Assembly: GCF_900104445.1 (NCBI RefSeq)
Contig: NZ_FNJI01000004.1
Location: forward strand, 62,001-126,000
Reading direction: 5' to 3'
Origin: Desulforhopalus singaporensis
Lineage (GTDB): Bacteria > Desulfobacterota > Desulfobulbia > Desulfobulbales > Desulfocapsaceae
DNA length: 64,000 nt
Both the position numbers and the translations under genes were made by a program. The notes under the pieces are model-generated. The model searched no databases. It had not been told where the DNA came from and saw only the letters and a program-made list of their open reading frames with translations. Shown piece by piece: positions 43,917 to 54,166 of the stretch. The stretch's first letter is position 1. Every line of letters starts with the position of its first letter.

Positions 43917-43970
43917 GTTGTTCCTGTCTTCTTTGGTTAGTGTTGCCGGCATCCTGCGGCGCAGGTGCCT

Positions 43971-45275
43971 CTACTGTTTTTCAGCGAGCTGTCTGCAGTG
44001 GGTTTCCCTGGTGAACAGCAACAGGGTAAGGGAGAAAAGTGCCCAGATTATCATGAGGCTGAAACCTTTTTCGTACGCATCAACGTTGTAGATCCTTACT
44101 CCCAGATGACTATTGCCCTCCCACAGCAGATCAAGGATTGTGCCCACGGCGGGCTGCAATATCATCGGTCCGATCATGACCCCCATATTGACAATGCCCG
44201 ACACGGTTCCCGCCAACCGCGCCGGTGCCGATTCCTTGGCAAAAGCGAAACTTATTATCATCGCCCCCGAGCAGAACCCGGTTATGACCATGGCCGCAGC
44301 CAGCTGCAGCATGGATAAGTTTCTGCAATAGATAATAATCGTCCATCCGAGAATTGCAAAGACATAGCCGCAGACGTACACTGTTTTTCTGTTGCCGATC
44401 CTGTCCGAGAGCCAGCCGAAAAACGGTCCGCCGACCGCCCATGCCGTGAGCAACGCGGAGCTCAGCGCGGCGCTGAACGCGGGGGATACCCCGTAGGCGG
44501 CGCTCAGGTAGGGAACACCCCACAGACCGGAAAATGTCAGTATCGCACCGACCAGACCGGCGGGAATGAAAAAGAGCAGGAGTGCATTGCGGATTGACGC
44601 CACCTCAACGATATCCGGGAGAATTCCCGAACGCTTGACTGGGGCACCGGGGGGCAAGGAAGGAGAAAAATCCCTGAATCCCTTGTGGCGGGGAAAGTCG
44701 CGGATAAATATCCATGAGCCTCCGGCCACCACAAGGGTGAGGGCGGCAGAAAATAAGATAGTGTTTCTCCATCCGAAACCGTCAACCAGAAGTCTGAGCG
44801 GTGTCCCCGCAAATACGGCGCCTGCCACTCCGCAGAACAGGGTGAGTCCGGAAATAAGGGCGAATTGGTTGGGGGGGAACCAGTTGATGGAGAGTTTTAA
44901 TAATCCGACAAACGCCACCGCCACCGAAGCGCCGATCAGCAACCGGCCCGTCACCGCCCAGATGAAGGTCGGGGCCAGCGCGAACATCACGGCTCCGACC
45001 GCGGCCACCAGCGCGCCTCCGGTAAGCAGCCGCCTGGGGCCGCATCTGTCAGCGAGAATTCCCGTGGGTATTTGCATTGCCACATAACTGTAAAAATAGA
45101 ATGCCGAAAGATTACCAAGCGCAGTCCCGGTAATTGCGAAATCCTGCATCAGTTCGTTTGTTATTACCGCCGGGGCGACACGATGAAAAAAAGCCAGAAC
45201 GTAAAAAGCCGCGCCGAATCCCCAGACAAAAAGACTGTTTCTGAAGGTCGGGGCGGTTGCAGGAGAGTGAGCCAT
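43971..45275 (-). CDS. MFS transporter (AmpG/nitrate-type, 12 helices)
   Basis: 434 residues with 12 predicted membrane helices. It carries the MFS motif between helices 2 and 3 (GILADRCGPRRLLTGG) and the second-half copy (GWLSDRIGNRKTVYVCGY). The start (LFVWGFGAAFYVLAFFHRVAP) is typical of the organic-anion or sugar-phosphate MFS branch with FHR near helix 1. No substrate can be read. It diverges from the XRE-cupin gene. Confidence 0.87.
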   Translation of the reverse strand: MAHSPATAPTFRNSLFVWGFGAAFYVLAFFHRVAPAVITNELMQDFAITGTALGNLSAFYFYSYVAMQIPTGILADRCGPRRLLTGGALVAAVGAVMFALAPTFIWAVTGRLLIGASVAVAFVGLLKLSINWFPPNQFALISGLTLFCGVAGAVFAGTPLRLLVDGFGWRNTILFSAALTLVVAGGSWIFIRDFPRHKGFRDFSPSLPPGAPVKRSGILPDIVEVASIRNALLLFFIPAGLVGAILTFSGLWGVPYLSAAYGVSPAFSAALSSALLTAWAVGGPFFGWLSDRIGNRKTVYVCGYVFAILGWTIIIYCRNLSMLQLAAAMVITGFCSGAMIISFAFAKESAPARLAGTVSGIVNMGVMIGPMILQPAVGTILDLLWEGNSHLGVRIYNVDAYEKGFSLMIIWALFSLTLLLFTRETHCRQLAEKQ

Positions 45276-45600
45276 TGTGTTTAAGGAATGTTTCGTTTAC
45301 AAGAGTGTGGGTTACCGATTGAGGGTGACCAGAACTTATCGGGACTCACCAGGGGGCTGAATGCTTCTGGGACGGCCCGCAGGTGTCAGAGGTCATAACT
45401 ATTCACGGGGAAAAACTCAACCTGTTTTGTCACGGGACAAAGAAAAACAGTTACTCGCTAGACAAATCCCCTGCAATAAAATAAAGTTATGCTTTTTGAA
45501 AAAAAGTTATATAAGGCTGCACTGTTCGTTGGTTCTGAAAAAGCTGAACGAAGCGGACGCAGCGGTGGATACTAATCTGACGAGACACGCGGAGAAAAGA
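45276..45600. other. 325-base divergent region with a dyad
   Basis: It lies between the MFS and XRE-cupin starts. It holds TTTGTC-N4-GACAAA at 45426-45441, a 6-base dyad that resembles the TTGTC/GACAA arms of the repeat upstream of the 2-oxoacid oxidoreductase operon. A long in-frame upstream extension of the regulator (45361-45600) has no ribosome site and an AT-rich, Lys-rich sequence, so I left it out. Confidence 0.4.
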
Positions 45601-46158
45601 ATGAACCAGGAAAATAAAATAGGCAAGAGAATAAAGACCTACCGGGAAAAATTGGCCATCGGGGTGGAGGAACTCGCGGACAAGGCCGGTTTGTCGCTAT
45701 CTCTTTTAGAAGATATTGAAGCGGGAAAAATCATTCCGGCAATCGGGGTCATGGTCAAGCTTTCCAGGGCGCTGGGCCAGCGGGTTGGGACTTTCACCGA
45801 CGACCAGATAGCAAGAGATCCGGTGATCACCCGCTCCTCCGACAGAGAAGAGGGTGTCGCCCTGCACAAAGGAAACGATCAGGGGCATTACAGTTATTAT
45901 TCGCTGGGGTCCGGCAAGACCGACCGTCATATGGAGCCTTTTTACATAAACATCTCCCCCACCGAAGACAAGAGTACCTCCGCCCATGAAGGCGAAGAGT
46001 TCGTCGTGGTCACTTCCGGCGCGGTGGAGCTGATCTACGGTAATGAAACCTACGTCCTGAACGAGGGCGACTCCATGTATTATAATTCTCTGGTGCCCCA
46101 CTGCCTGAGCGCAGTTGGCGGCGATGCGAAAATTTATGCTGTTATTTTTACTTATTAA
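45601..46158 (+). CDS. XRE-family regulator with cupin domain
   Basis: 185 residues from ATG 45601 (MNQENKIGKRIKTYREKLAI). The helix-turn-helix is IGVEELADKAGLSLSLLEDIE. The cupin domain (about 100-183) has TSAHEGEEFVVVTSGAVELI and the family ending GDSMYYNSLVPHCLSAVGG. It lies nine bases upstream of the acyl-CoA synthetase gene on the same strand, so it probably regulates that gene and perhaps the liv island. Same family as the regulators at 25019 and 62901. Confidence 0.92.
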   Translation: MNQENKIGKRIKTYREKLAIGVEELADKAGLSLSLLEDIEAGKIIPAIGVMVKLSRALGQRVGTFTDDQIARDPVITRSSDREEGVALHKGNDQGHYSYYSLGSGKTDRHMEPFYINISPTEDKSTSAHEGEEFVVVTSGAVELIYGNETYVLNEGDSMYYNSLVPHCLSAVGGDAKIYAVIFTY

Positions 46159-46167
46159 CAGGTGGCG

Positions 46168-47823
46168 ATGATGACCAGAGAGACGATAGTAAGAGAGGCG
46201 ACCCTGGGGCAGATTCTCGCGGAAACGGTGGAGAAATATCCGGACCAGACCGCCGTTGCCTATGTCGACAGGGAATACAGCCAGACATGGAGAGAATTTG
46301 GAGAAACCGTTGATACCATTGCCAAGGGATTGATGGCGATGGGGGTGAAAAGAGGCGAAAAAGTCGCCGTCTGGGCGACAAACGTTCCCCACTGGGTTGC
46401 GCTGCAGTTTGCCACCGCCAGGATAGGGGCGATCCTGCTGACGATTAACACCAACTACAGATCAGAGGAGATCGATTACGTTCTCAAACAGTCCGATTGC
46501 GAGAATATCTTCATAATGAACGGGCTGCGGGACGCGAATTATCTCGAGATCATGTACGAGCTGGTTCCTGAACTGAAAACCCACCCGCGGGGACAGCTCC
46601 GCTCTTCACGCTACCCGAGCCTGAAAAGGGTGTTTTTCCTCGGACCGGAAAAACACCGGGGGGTCTATTCGATAGCCGAGGTGATGTCCCTGGCCGTTGC
46701 CACCGCGGACGAAGAGTATCGTGAACGTCAGGATTGCCTGGACCCCGATGACGTGATCAATATGCAGTATACCTCGGGGACAACAGGGTTTCCCAAGGGG
46801 GTGATGCTGACCCACAACAACATCGGCAACAACGGTTACTGGCTTGGTGCCGGGCAGAATATGAGCCACCGGGATAAGGTCTGCATTCCGGTGCCTCTTT
46901 TTCACTGTTTTGGCTGTGTTCTCGGGGTGCTTGCCTGTGTCAACCACGGCGCTGCCATGGTTTTTGTCGAAACATTCGACCCGGTCCAGGTGATGATGTC
47001 CATCGAAATGGAAAAATGTACCGCGGTGTACGGCGTGCCGACGATGTTCATGGCCATGCTCGACAACAAGCTGTTCGACAAGTTCGATTTCTCTTCTTTG
47101 CGTACCGGCATCATGGCGGGTTCCCCCTGCCCGGTGAAGACCATGAACGACCTCATTTCGCGGATGAATATGACTGAAGTGACCATCGTTTTCGGTCTGA
47201 CCGAGGCGTCTCCCGGGATGACCCAGACAATGTACAACGAACCGTCCATCAGGAAAAAATGTGAGACGGTCGGCAAGGCCATGCCCGGTATCGAGGTCAA
47301 GATTATCGATACCGAAACCGGGGAAGATCTGCCTCCGGGAGAGCCTGGAGAGGTGGTATGCCGCGGCTACAACGTCATGAAAGGGTATTACAAGATGGAG
47401 GAAGCGACCAGGGAGACGATAGATGATAACGGGTTCCTCCATACCGGCGATATCGGCATGATAGATGAGGACGGCTACTTTGCCATCACCGGCAGAATCA
47501 AGGATATGATCATCAGGGGCGGGGAAAATATTTACCCCAAGGAGGTCGAGGATTTCCTCCACCATATGGAAGGCGTCAAGGATGTCCAGGTGGTCGGCGT
47601 ACCCAGCAGCAAGTACGGGGAGCAGCCGGGGGCGTTCGTTGTTCCGTACCCCGGGGCCGACATCACCCCCCAGGATGTTATCGATTACTGCCAGGGCAAG
47701 ATCGCCTGGTACAAGACTCCGAAATACGTCTATTTTGTGGATGATTTTCCGCTTACCGCATCGGGCAAGGTAAGAAAAATCGAGCTGCGTGAACGATCGT
47801 CCGAACTGTGGCCGGACGCATAG
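46168..47823 (+). CDS. AMP-forming acyl-CoA synthetase
   Basis: 551 residues from ATG 46168. It has the adenylate-forming signatures: YTSGTTGFPKG, TIVFGLTEASPGMTQ, YFAITGRIKDMIIRGGENIYPKE-type A7/A8 region, and the catalytic lysine near the end in PLTASGKVRKIEL. It activates an organic or fatty acid to acyl-CoA through an acyl-adenylate. The nearest relatives are medium-chain or FadD3-type enzymes; the substrate is unknown. It follows the XRE-cupin gene by nine bases and is likely co-transcribed. Confidence 0.93.
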   Translation: MMTRETIVREATLGQILAETVEKYPDQTAVAYVDREYSQTWREFGETVDTIAKGLMAMGVKRGEKVAVWATNVPHWVALQFATARIGAILLTINTNYRSEEIDYVLKQSDCENIFIMNGLRDANYLEIMYELVPELKTHPRGQLRSSRYPSLKRVFFLGPEKHRGVYSIAEVMSLAVATADEEYRERQDCLDPDDVINMQYTSGTTGFPKGVMLTHNNIGNNGYWLGAGQNMSHRDKVCIPVPLFHCFGCVLGVLACVNHGAAMVFVETFDPVQVMMSIEMEKCTAVYGVPTMFMAMLDNKLFDKFDFSSLRTGIMAGSPCPVKTMNDLISRMNMTEVTIVFGLTEASPGMTQTMYNEPSIRKKCETVGKAMPGIEVKIIDTETGEDLPPGEPGEVVCRGYNVMKGYYKMEEATRETIDDNGFLHTGDIGMIDEDGYFAITGRIKDMIIRGGENIYPKEVEDFLHHMEGVKDVQVVGVPSSKYGEQPGAFVVPYPGADITPQDVIDYCQGKIAWYKTPKYVYFVDDFPLTASGKVRKIELRERSSELWPDA

Positions 47824-48012
47824 AAAATGCAGGATAAACTCTCCCGGGTATGGGCCATGCGTGTTGCGCGGCCGCACCGGGGGGATTTTTCGTTTCGGGT
47901 TCTCAAGCCGACGGGCGGCAAAGAGAAAAACCGGGTGCGGCGGTCCACTCTTTTATGGTTTAATGTATGATGGCAGGAGCACATATTCGAGAACGAGAAG
48001 AGGATAGAGCAG

Positions 48013-48663
48013 ATGAGAGTGGACGAAAAGAATTCCAGGGAAATTGCCACCCAGATAAAAGATAAAAAGCTGGTAGAGGAGAGACGGAGCCAGATTGTCG
48101 ACTGCGCCGTAAAGCTTTTTATCAAACATGGATACCACAAGACCACAACGAGAATGCTGGCAAGGGAGACCGGGCTCTCCATTGGTTCGCTGTATGAGTA
48201 CATAACCACCAAGGACGATGTGCTCTACCTGGTGTGTATGGCGATCCACAATGCGGTTGACTCGGCCCTGCATGAAGCGATGGAGAGATCCAGTCTGCTC
48301 GGCGGCAGGGAGTCGCTGAAAAATATCATCAGGGAATATTTTCTGGTGTGCAACCGGATGAGCGATCACGTGCTGCTCATGTATCAGGTCACCCATCTGC
48401 TGCCGGTGGAGAGGCAGAATATCGTTCTCGAATCAGAACTTGGCATCACCGCGCTTTTTATCGACAGCATGCAGCAGCTGAAAAAAAACGGGAAATTGAT
48501 TCTTGACGACGATACCATAAACCTGATAGGCCATAATATATCGGTCATAGGCCACACCTGGGCTTTCAGGAGGTGGTATTTCTGCCGGAATTTCACCATT
48601 GACCAGTATATCGAAAAGCAGACCGAATTTATCATGGGGTTCCTGCCGGAAACCATCGAATAA
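48013..48663 (+). CDS. TetR/AcrR-family regulator
   Basis: 216 residues. The N-terminal helix-turn-helix (about 27-70) reads QIVDCAVKLFIKHGYHKTTTRMLARETGLSIGSLYEYI in family style. The all-helical C-domain has a FadR/YsiA-like length and ends FIMGFLPETIE. TetR proteins of this type sense acyl-CoA and repress catabolic genes. It lies between the first acyl-CoA synthetase and the GAF-PAS-LuxR gene on the same strand. Confidence 0.9.
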   Translation: MRVDEKNSREIATQIKDKKLVEERRSQIVDCAVKLFIKHGYHKTTTRMLARETGLSIGSLYEYITTKDDVLYLVCMAIHNAVDSALHEAMERSSLLGGRESLKNIIREYFLVCNRMSDHVLLMYQVTHLLPVERQNIVLESELGITALFIDSMQQLKKNGKLILDDDTINLIGHNISVIGHTWAFRRWYFCRNFTIDQYIEKQTEFIMGFLPETIE

Positions 48664-48724
48664 CCCAGCTGTCGTCCGGTGGCGATGTAACAACCACGGA
48701 TGATCCATCTTCTACCGGCTTTTT

Positions 48725-50308
48725 ATGGGTGAACGAAACAGTCCCCGGGAGTTGGCGCAAAAAGTTGCCGAACTGGAAGCTGAGATCCTTCAGCTGAAGG
48801 CGGCGAAAACCGCCTTCAATCGTCAGAACGCCTCGCTGAAAGCACTGCACGAGACCTCGTTGGGGTTGATCGATACCCTCGGCAGGGAAGCTATTCTCGA
48901 TAATATCCTTGAGCGCGCAGTCTCACTGAGCGGCTCCGGTCATGGCTATATCTACCTGCTCGACAGTGAGCACGACCGGATGCGCATGGTGGTCGGCAAA
49001 GGTTTTTTCAAGGGTCAGTTGGGCCGCGTGGTGGCAAGAGGGGAAGGTATCGGCGGTCGCGTCTGGCGGGATGAGTGCCCCCTGGTGGTTGCGAATTACC
49101 AGTCCTGGGACAACCGGATTGCTGACCGGGAGCTTGATCAGCTCCGATCCATCGTCGGGATTCCGCTTAAATACCGGGACCGGGTGCTCGGCGTTATCGG
49201 CCTTGCCTACGTGGAGGAAGGCGAGCGTTTCACAGAAGAAGACGTGGTCACCCTGGAGCGTTTTGCCGCCCTTGCCCTTATCGCCCTGGAAAAGGCACGG
49301 TTGTACGGGGGAATGCAACATGAGCTGCTGGAGAGGAAAAAAGCGGAGGCGATCCTCAGACAGAGTGAAAACAGGTATCGTACCTTCCTGGAATCATCGC
49401 CCGATCCCATAGTCGTATACGATATGGATGGGATCGCGACATACGTCAATCCCGCCTTTGAGCAGACGTTCAAGCTTTCACGGGGAGAGCTGCTCGGCAA
49501 ACAGATCGATTTTGTCCCGGAAGAGAGCTGGCCGGAGACCAGAAAGGCCATATTACGGCTGCAGCAGGGACAGAAAATCCACCTGTTTGAAACAAAGCGG
49601 CTGACCAGGGATGGCAAGATCCTTGACGTGCAGCTCAGTTCGACCCTGTACCAGGACAGCGACGGCAACCCCCTTGGCAACATCGTGACCCTAAGAGACA
49701 TCAGCGCCCGGAAAAAGGCGGAACAGGAACTCGACAGGTACCGGGGCCACCTCGAGGAACTGGTGAGGGAGCGCACCGCCCTGCTGGCAAAGGCAAACAT
49801 GAAGCTGGAGCTTGAAGTCGATGAGAGAAAACGTGCAGAAAAAGCCCTGAGGACAAGGGAGAAAGAACTCAAGGCCCAGTCGCACCATCTCGAAGAGGTC
49901 AACACCGCTCTCAGGGTCCTTCTCAAACAGCGCGAAGAGGACAGGAAGGAGCTGGGGGAAACGGTGCTGAAAAATGTGGAAGAGCTGGTGGTCCCCTACC
50001 TCAGAAGAGTCGGCAACGGCCAGCTGAACAGCCGACAGAAAACGCTGTTGGGAATTCTCGAGACGAATCTCAACAATATCCTTACCCCCTTCTCCCATGT
50101 CCTGTCCCAGGACCTGGCCAGACTTACCCCGGTTGAGATCAGGGTGGCGAGCCTGGTTAAAACGGGAAAGACCAATAAGGAGATAGCTGAGATATTACTG
50201 GTCTCCAAAAACACCATACTGTTTCACAGATATAACATAAGAAGGAAATTAGGCATTAAAAACAAGAAGATAAATCTGTGTTCCCACCTTTTGTCTTTGG
50301 AGAAATAG
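48725..50308 (+). CDS. GAF-PAS sensor with C-terminal LuxR-type DNA-binding domain
   Basis: 527 residues. A short coiled coil (about 5-35) leads to a GAF domain (about 45-195, ILERAVSLSGSGHGYIYLLD). A PAS domain (about 215-335) starts ENRYRTFLESSPDPIVVYDMDG and ends LRDISARKKAEQE. A coiled coil of about 80 residues follows. The LuxR helix-turn-helix is LTPVEIRVASLVKTGKTNKEIAEILLVS-type with HRYNIRRKLGI. There is no kinase domain, so it is a one-component sensor. It lies 266 bases upstream of livG and probably controls the liv island. Confidence 0.9.
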   Translation: MGERNSPRELAQKVAELEAEILQLKAAKTAFNRQNASLKALHETSLGLIDTLGREAILDNILERAVSLSGSGHGYIYLLDSEHDRMRMVVGKGFFKGQLGRVVARGEGIGGRVWRDECPLVVANYQSWDNRIADRELDQLRSIVGIPLKYRDRVLGVIGLAYVEEGERFTEEDVVTLERFAALALIALEKARLYGGMQHELLERKKAEAILRQSENRYRTFLESSPDPIVVYDMDGIATYVNPAFEQTFKLSRGELLGKQIDFVPEESWPETRKAILRLQQGQKIHLFETKRLTRDGKILDVQLSSTLYQDSDGNPLGNIVTLRDISARKKAEQELDRYRGHLEELVRERTALLAKANMKLELEVDERKRAEKALRTREKELKAQSHHLEEVNTALRVLLKQREEDRKELGETVLKNVEELVVPYLRRVGNGQLNSRQKTLLGILETNLNNILTPFSHVLSQDLARLTPVEIRVASLVKTGKTNKEIAEILLVSKNTILFHRYNIRRKLGIKNKKINLCSHLLSLEK

Positions 50309-50573
50309 TAGGTAATACCCACTATTTTGCCACTGTTATATAAACTTGATAATATTTTGTTATTAAGTATCCTGAATGTATAGCTTAAAAAAAAATTAAC
50401 ATTGCAGCTGCCCGGCAGCCAGACGATGTCTCTGGAGTAGGCAGGTGAAGCTTAAGTTATTCCGGCACGGTTCCCGCGGCTCCGTCGTAATGTCAGGTCA
50501 CCGCGGCTGCGCTGCCAGAGCCTGCGATATTGTTCGACCTGAAAATAACGAATCCTAAAAACAGTTGGCGGTT

Positions 50574-51335
50574 ATGACCTATCTCACTGTTTCCGACGTA
50601 ACGCTTACATTTGGCGGACTAAATGCTCTTACCGATGTCAACATGGATATCGAGCCGGGCATCATCACCTCGATCATCGGACCAAATGGTGCCGGCAAGA
50701 CAAGTATCCTCAACTGTATCTCGGGTTTTTACCATCCGAGCAAAGGGGAGATCCGCTACGGCCGCCGCAGCCTGACAAAAGCATCTCCCCACCAGGTTTC
50801 CAACTACGGCATAGCCAGGGCGTTCCAGAATCTTGAACTGTTCAGCGGACTTTCCGTCCTTGACAACCTGATGCTGGCCCGTCACCAGAATCTGAACTAT
50901 TCCATCCTGCATGCCGTCTTCTACTTTGGCAAGGCGGCGCGGCTGGAGGCGGAAAATCGCGCTTATGTCGAGAAAGTGATTGATTTTATGGAGCTTGAGC
51001 CGTACCGAAAGATGATGGTCGGCAATCTCAGTTACGGGGTGCAGAAACGAGTCGAGGTGGCGAGGGCTCTCACTCTTGCTCCCCGCCTGCTGCTGCTGGA
51101 CGAACCGATGGCCGGAATGAATATCGAGGAGAAAGAGGATATCGTGCGCTTTATCCTCGATCTGAAAAAAGAGTGGAATATCACCGTGGTCCTGGTGGAG
51201 CACGACCTTGGCGTGGTGATGGATATTTCCGACCAGATCTATGTCCTTGATTTCGGAATGTTGATCGGCAAAGGGACGCCCGATGAGGTAGCGTCGAATC
51301 CAAAAGTAATAGATGCTTATATCGGAGAAGAATAA
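50574..51335 (+). CDS. livG: Branched-chain amino acid/organic acid ABC importer, ATPase LivG
   Basis: 253 residues from ATG 50574; TTG 50565 is in frame. It has Walker A GPNGAGKTS, the signature LSYGVQKRVEVARAL (LSYG in place of LSGG), Walker B LLLLDEPMAGM and the LivG-type C-terminal GKGTPDEVASNPKVIDAYIG. First gene of the liv operon. A GG-N10-GC sequence at 50464-50477 is a weak sigma-54 promoter candidate. It lies nine bases before the acyl-CoA synthetase gene. Confidence 0.93.
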   Translation: MTYLTVSDVTLTFGGLNALTDVNMDIEPGIITSIIGPNGAGKTSILNCISGFYHPSKGEIRYGRRSLTKASPHQVSNYGIARAFQNLELFSGLSVLDNLMLARHQNLNYSILHAVFYFGKAARLEAENRAYVEKVIDFMELEPYRKMMVGNLSYGVQKRVEVARALTLAPRLLLLDEPMAGMNIEEKEDIVRFILDLKKEWNITVVLVEHDLGVVMDISDQIYVLDFGMLIGKGTPDEVASNPKVIDAYIGEE

Positions 51336-51344
51336 CCGTACCCC

Positions 51345-53270
51345 ATGGATAACAAAGAGCAACTGGCACAATTGACCATCCCGCAGCTGCTGCGGTGGCG
51401 GATGCGAAAGACCGGCAACAAGGTCGCCCTGCGCGAAAAGGATTTCGGCTGCTGGAACAGCTATACCTGGAACGACTATTATGAGCATGTGCGAAAGGTC
51501 GCCCTGGGGTTGTTGGCGATCGGGTTTGCCAGGGAGGACAAGATTGCCATCATCAGCGACAACATTCCCGAGACCTTTTTCGTCGCCATCGGTGCCCAGT
51601 CGGTCGGCGGGATATCCTCGGCGATCTATCAGACCAGCCTGCCGGAGGAAATAGGCGATATCCTCCAGTATCTCGAGGTTGCTCTGGTTTTCTGCAACGA
51701 CCAGGAACAGGTGGACAAGGTGGCCGAGGTCCGGCATAAAATCCCCGGAGTGAAAAGGGTGATCTACGAAGATCCCAGGGGGATGCGCGGATACCGAGAC
51801 GACGACTGGTTCATGGAAATTGCCGAACTCTATCGGCTGGGAGAGGATGCACACCGCAAAGATCCCGCCCTGTTCGATATCCTCGTCGATCGGGGAAATG
51901 GCAGCGACGTATGCCACCTATGCCTTACTTCCGGAACCACCGGGCTGCCCAAAGGCTCCATGCTGACCCATAAAAATTATATCAACATGGGACTGCAGCT
52001 CACCGAAGTCGATCCCCTGGACGAGAGTGACGAGTATGTCTCTTTTCTCCCCTTTGCCTGGATCGGCGAGCAGATGAATTCTTTCGGTGTGGCCATGGCC
52101 ACCGGGATAGCGATCAACTTTCCCGAGTCGGTTGAAACCAGCATGGATGATCTCAAGGAGATCGGACCCCACTTCATGTTCGGCGCACCGCGGATCTACG
52201 AGACCATCCGCTCGCAGATCTGGCTCAAGATTGACGAGTCTTACCGTATCAACAGGATGGTTTACGGATATTTCATGAAGGTTGGGGAACAAGCCGCCGG
52301 CTACCGGATGTCGGGGCAAAGTATGCCATTGTCCCTGCGACTCCTCGCATGGCTGGGCAGACAGATAATCTTCCGTCCGCTGGTGAACCAGATCGGGCTG
52401 CTGCGGTTGCGGCGCGCCTATACCGGCGGGGCGGCGCTTGGTCCCGAGCTTTTCACCTTCTATCAGGCTCTTGGGGTCAACCTTAAGCAGATCTACGGTC
52501 AGACCGAGATAGTAGGCATCGCCTACATGCACCGGGACGGTGATGTGCGGCCGGACACCGTGGGAAAGCCGCTGCCGGGAACAGAGTGCAGGATTTCCGG
52601 AGACGGTGAGATCCTGTCGCGTTCCGCTTCCGTTACTCAGGGGTATTATAAACTTCCCGAGAAGACCGCTGAACTGCTGGAAGGCGGCTGGCTCCATTCC
52701 GGTGACGCCGGCTATATCGACGAGCAGGGGCATCTCGTGGTTATCGACCGGATTTCCGATGTCATGTATAACAGGGACGGGGAGATGTTCAGCCCCATGT
52801 TTCTGGAGAACAGGCTGAAATTCAGCCCCTATATCAAGGAAGCGGTAATTTTCGGCGATAAGATGGACTATGTATCGGCGCTGATCAATATCGACCCAAT
52901 CGTCGTTGGTAAATGGGCGGAGGACAGGGGGATATCGTTCAGCACCTATATGGACCTGTCGTTTAAGCCGGAGGTTGCCGATCTGGTAAAAAGAGAAATT
53001 GAAAAAATCAATGGGGCGGCGGAAAAGACACACTTTAAAATTCATCGGTTTGCCAATCTCTACAAGCTGCTCGACATGGATGACGGGGAGTTGACCAAGA
53101 CCGGGAAAATCAGGAGAAAATTTGTCCGGGAAAAGTATAACGATCTCTACCTGGCACTCTATGACGAATCGATTGCCGAAAAAAAGGTGGAGGCCACATT
53201 CCAGTACCAGGACGGCCAGACGGCAACCGTTGAGACAACCATACATTTCTACACAATGGGCGGTGGGTGA
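51345..53270 (+). CDS. Long-chain-type acyl-CoA synthetase within the liv operon
   Basis: 641 residues of the large (COG1022-type) adenylate-forming class. Motifs are CLTSGTTGLPKGSMLTH, QIYGQTEIVGIAYMH, LHSGDAGYIDEQGHLVVIDR and a C-terminal lysine region ELTKTGKIRRKF. It lies between livG and livH, with its stop overlapping the livH ATG, so uptake and CoA activation are encoded as one unit. The transported substrate is therefore probably a carboxylic acid rather than only an amino acid, which is an inference from this order. Confidence 0.92.
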   Translation: MDNKEQLAQLTIPQLLRWRMRKTGNKVALREKDFGCWNSYTWNDYYEHVRKVALGLLAIGFAREDKIAIISDNIPETFFVAIGAQSVGGISSAIYQTSLPEEIGDILQYLEVALVFCNDQEQVDKVAEVRHKIPGVKRVIYEDPRGMRGYRDDDWFMEIAELYRLGEDAHRKDPALFDILVDRGNGSDVCHLCLTSGTTGLPKGSMLTHKNYINMGLQLTEVDPLDESDEYVSFLPFAWIGEQMNSFGVAMATGIAINFPESVETSMDDLKEIGPHFMFGAPRIYETIRSQIWLKIDESYRINRMVYGYFMKVGEQAAGYRMSGQSMPLSLRLLAWLGRQIIFRPLVNQIGLLRLRRAYTGGAALGPELFTFYQALGVNLKQIYGQTEIVGIAYMHRDGDVRPDTVGKPLPGTECRISGDGEILSRSASVTQGYYKLPEKTAELLEGGWLHSGDAGYIDEQGHLVVIDRISDVMYNRDGEMFSPMFLENRLKFSPYIKEAVIFGDKMDYVSALINIDPIVVGKWAEDRGISFSTYMDLSFKPEVADLVKREIEKINGAAEKTHFKIHRFANLYKLLDMDDGELTKTGKIRRKFVREKYNDLYLALYDESIAEKKVEATFQYQDGQTATVETTIHFYTMGGG

Positions 53271-54163
53271 TGAGTTATTTCTTTCAGCTGGTAATAAGCG
53301 GAGTGGTGGTGGGGTCAATCTATGCCCTTTCCGCACTCGGGTTTGTCCTGATCTATAAATCCAGCAGGGTGCTCAACATCGCCCATGGGCAGATCATTGC
53401 CGCCGGCGCTTTCATCACCTATGGCCTGACCGTATGGGCCAACCTCCCGATCTACCTGTCCTTTGTGCTGAGCATGATCTTGACCTTTTTCCTGGCAATG
53501 AGCGTTGAGCGGATCTTTCTCCGGCGGCTGATCGGCGAGCCGATCATTTCCGTTATCATGGTCACCATAGGCTTGATGTCGATACTGGACGGGTTGATCT
53601 ACCTCACCCCTTTCGGTACCGAAAATTTTTCCTTTCCGCCGTTTCTGCCGGTTACGCCCATCGCCTTTTTCGGAGTGTCTATTTCCTGGACCCAGCTTGT
53701 CGGGGTGATCGTAACCTTTACCCTGATTGCGGGTTTTTCCTGGTTTTTTAAAAAATCCACGGTGGGCATCTCAATGCGGGCGGTGTCGGACGACCAGCTG
53801 GCGTCCATGTCCATAGGTATTTCCGTGCCGAGAGTGTTCGGGCTGGCATGGGCCATGGCCGGCCTCAGCGCCGCCGCTGCCGGGGGTATTATCGGCAATA
53901 TCACGGGTCTCAACTTCGATACCCTGCACGCTTTTGGCATCGTGGTTTTTCCGGTGGTGATTCTCGGTGGGCTCGATTCGATCCTGGGAGCCGTGGTGGC
54001 GGGGATCATCATGGGGCTCATCCAGCAGTTTGCCAGCGGGTATCTTGACGGCAATTGGGGACTCAACGGAACGGGAGAGGTGCTGCCCTATATTATCCTG
54101 TTGATAATTCTGCTGTTCAAGCCCCATGGCCTGTTCGGCATTCACGAAATTGAACGGGTATAG
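53270..54163 (+). CDS. livH: Liv-type ABC permease LivH
   Basis: 297 residues with about eight helices. It opens YFFQLVISGVVVGSIYALSAL and carries the family segment NIAHGQIIAAGAFITYGLT. The EAA-like loop is in MSIGISVPRVFGLAWAMAGL, and the C-terminal GLIQQFASGYLDGNWG region is typical. ATG 53270 overlaps the synthetase stop; GTG 53267 is three bases upstream. It pairs with LivM to form the channel. Confidence 0.94.
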   Translation: MSYFFQLVISGVVVGSIYALSALGFVLIYKSSRVLNIAHGQIIAAGAFITYGLTVWANLPIYLSFVLSMILTFFLAMSVERIFLRRLIGEPIISVIMVTIGLMSILDGLIYLTPFGTENFSFPPFLPVTPIAFFGVSISWTQLVGVIVTFTLIAGFSWFFKKSTVGISMRAVSDDQLASMSIGISVPRVFGLAWAMAGLSAAAAGGIIGNITGLNFDTLHAFGIVVFPVVILGGLDSILGAVVAGIIMGLIQQFASGYLDGNWGLNGTGEVLPYIILLIILLFKPHGLFGIHEIERV

Positions 54164-54166
54164 ATT

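Noticed and set aside
50463-50478. GGCACGGTTCCCGC before livG as a sigma-54 promoter
   Set aside because: The -24 half is good but the -12 half (CCGC) is weak, and the nearby regulator is LuxR-type, not sigma-54-type.
46606-53336. Long minus-strand frames of 423, 432 and 472 codons over the synthetase and livG genes
   Set aside because: They mirror well-supported genes on plus, carry no domains and lack ribosome sites.
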